This document shows positions 5,353 through 6,443 of a DNA stretch of 6,443 nucleotides, piece by piece (position 1 is the first letter of the stretch; each line of letters starts with the position of its first letter). Under the pieces are notes generated by a model. That model saw only the letters and a program-made list of their open reading frames with translations, was not told where the DNA came from and did not search any database. The position numbers and the translations under genes were made by a program. The DNA is from CAYUNT01 sp964446285 (GTDB lineage: Bacteria > Sumerlaeota > Sumerlaeia > SLMS01 > CAYUNT01), in contig CAYUNT010000230.1 of the NCBI GenBank assembly GCA_964446285.1, positions 1 through 6,443 on the forward strand. The letters are read 5' to 3'.

Positions 5353-6078
5353 ATGGCCGCCCCACTGCACGCATGGCCCCGGACCCCGGCGGAGGCCGCC
5401 GCGCTGCAGCGGGAACTGGCCCCGCAGATTCTTGTGCGTTCCATACGCCCGCTGCGCGAACTCCGCTATGCCGCCGGACTGGATGTCTCCTATGAACGGT
5501 CCACGGATTCGTGCCATGCGGCTGTGGTGATGGTGGATTTGCGCTCGATGGAAACCCTGGAAGAGCGGACACACTCTTGCGTATCGCCGTTTCCTTATAT
5601 ACCAGGCCTGCTATCTTTTCGTGAATTGCCGCCGCTTCTGGAGGCAATGGCCTCGATGCGCCAGCGCCCGGACGTCCTGATCGCGGACGCGCAAGGCATT
5701 GCCCATCCGCGCCGGTTTGGACTGGCCTGCCACGCCGGACTGTGGATGGGAATTCCGTCGGTGGGATGTGCAAAATCCATTTTGATTGGAACGTGCGAGG
5801 AGCCGGGAGCGGAGTCGGGCGCTTCGTCGCCGCTGATCGATCCGAAAACGGGCGAGACCCTCGGGGCAGCCTTGCGCACGCGCCGCGGAGTGCGCCCAGT
5901 GTATGTTTCGACTGGCCATGCGATTTCGCTCGAAGACGCCGCCGCGCTTGTGCTCGCCTGCGCGCCCCGATTCCGAATTCCTGAGCCGGTTCGGCGCGCC
6001 CATGTGCTGTCGAACCGGGCGCGAATGGATTATCTTGTCCGCACAGCCGCGCCCTTCGGATCCAGGGCATTCCAATGA
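5353..6078 (+). CDS. nfi: Endonuclease V (deoxyinosine 3' endonuclease)
   Basis: Cuts the second phosphodiester bond 3' to deoxyinosine, starting repair of deaminated adenine; needs Mg2+. Numbered from the ATG (241 residues; E. coli Nfi has 223), the family motifs are in order: AGLDVSY (41-47, catalytic D44), PYIPGLLSFRE (81-91, wedge Tyr82 and catalytic E91), DAQGIAHPRR (112-121, catalytic D112 and H118), GCAKS (138-142, K141), the SPLID-TGE-LG-ALRTR block and STGHAISLEDA (186-196, H189). All metal-binding carboxylates are present, so the enzyme should be active. D112 is followed by Ala where Gly is more usual (DGxG). The start is uncertain: a GTG at 5347 would overlap the nadK stop as GTGA, like the preceding junction, and adds two residues; neither start has a clear Shine-Dalgarno site, which suggests coupling to nadK translation. 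Confidence 0.92.
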   Translation: MAAPLHAWPRTPAEAAALQRELAPQILVRSIRPLRELRYAAGLDVSYERSTDSCHAAVVMVDLRSMETLEERTHSCVSPFPYIPGLLSFRELPPLLEAMASMRQRPDVLIADAQGIAHPRRFGLACHAGLWMGIPSVGCAKSILIGTCEEPGAESGASSPLIDPKTGETLGAALRTRRGVRPVYVSTGHAISLEDAAALVLACAPRFRIPEPVRRAHVLSNRARMDYLVRTAAPFGSRAFQ

Positions 6079-6443
6079 GCGAAAATCCGTCCGCCGCCGA
6101 GAATCAGCTGCGCCGGTGCGATTTGCACATCGGCACCGCGGGGTGGTCGTATCCTGATTGGGAGGGATTTGTGTATCCGGCGCGCAAGCCGCGTGGATGG
6201 CATGCGCTGGATTTTATTTCCGCGCTGTTCAATACGTGCGAGATCAATACGTCATTCTATCATATTCCGCCGCCGTCGCACGCGGAGTCGTGGGTGCGCC
6301 GCCTGGCTGGGCATCCGAAATTCCTTTTTACGGCGAAGTTATGGCAGGGATTTACTCACAGCGAGCCTGAGAGCGCGGGATCGAGCGCGGGACCAGCGGC
6401 AAGAAGCGACGCGGGGATGCCGGGGCGGGTCGGCAGGGGAATG
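6075..6443 (+). CDS. DUF72 (YecE-like) protein, 5' part
   Basis: The frame starts at an ATG overlapping the nfi stop (ATGA), with AGGG at 6064-6067 seven nt upstream, and is still open at the window end after 123 codons. Residues 18-27 (HIGTAGWSYP), DWEGFVYP (28-35), FNTCEINTSFYHIP (52-65), ESW-RR (71-76) and KFLFTAKLWQGFTH (81-94) follow the N-terminal half of the DUF72 family closely. That family has a TIM-barrel fold, usually 230-290 residues, and no settled biochemical function. After FTH the normal helix is replaced by a Gly/Ala/Ser/Arg-rich stretch (95-123), partly made by a 12-bp duplication, so there is either an inserted loop or a disturbed frame. Co-transcription with endonuclease V hints at nucleic-acid metabolism but proves nothing. 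Confidence 0.85.
   Translation, partial: MSENPSAAENQLRRCDLHIGTAGWSYPDWEGFVYPARKPRGWHALDFISALFNTCEINTSFYHIPPPSHAESWVRRLAGHPKFLFTAKLWQGFTHSEPESAGSSAGPAARSDAGMPGRVGRGM
6371..6394 (+). repeat. 12-bp tandem duplication inside the DUF72 gene
   Basis: GAGCGCGGGA occurs at 6371-6380 and again at 6383-6392, giving two 12-bp units that differ only at one position (TC versus CC ending). It encodes the repeated Ser-Ala-Gly residues of the low-complexity insert and looks like a slippage product. Confidence 0.7.

Noticed and set aside
1..6443. CRISPR array, phage, toxin-antitoxin or defence system
   Set aside because: No regularly spaced repeats, integrase, transposase or recognisable defence proteins on either strand.

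Overview
This is bacterial chromosomal DNA, moderately GC-rich, with all supportable genes on the + strand. The two ribosomal proteins (S12, S7), Shine-Dalgarno sites and Rho-independent terminators settle the domain. The phylum is not fixed by the sequence. The Ser/Thr-Pro linker in a secreted protein, ATGGGACCT-type intergenic repeats and multi-hairpin intergenic repeats remind me of uncultivated planctomycete-, Hydrogenedentes- or Sumerlaeota-like lineages. That is an impression, not a placement.

Layout. (1) Positions 1-508 hold no convincing gene: a REP-like run of three hairpins near the left edge, a possible sigma70-type promoter at 245-273 and an unexplained 10-bp inverted repeat at 321-386. 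(2) 509-1951 encodes an unrecognised 480-residue exported protein: signal peptide, a short stretch resembling the start of an LVIVD-type beta-propeller blade, a Pro/Ser/Thr linker, then a beta-rich domain. (3) 1952-2192 is a regulatory interval with a possible promoter, a well-formed terminator hairpin and a second hairpin just before rpsL. (4) rpsL and rpsG (2193-3053) form a two-gene str operon closed by a very strong terminator at 3189-3229. fusA and tuf, the usual next genes, are absent. (5) 3230-3569 is non-coding, with a degenerate 9-bp repeat and a structured leader. (6) 3570-6443 is a tightly packed operon: rfbD (dTDP-4-dehydrorhamnose reductase), nadK (NAD kinase), nfi (endonuclease V) and a DUF72 gene cut by the window end. 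Its junctions overlap by 4 bp (GTGA, ATGA) or nearly so, which implies translational coupling.

How the genes fit together. The str pair serves translation. The downstream operon mixes cell-surface sugar synthesis, NADP supply and repair of deaminated DNA. RfbD consumes NAD(P)H and NadK makes NADP+, a possible but unproven link; the rest look like co-transcribed housekeeping genes. I see no phage, CRISPR, toxin-antitoxin or defence system. The most unusual material is the exported protein upstream of rpsL, the possible attenuator in front of rpsL, and a divergent segment in NadK.
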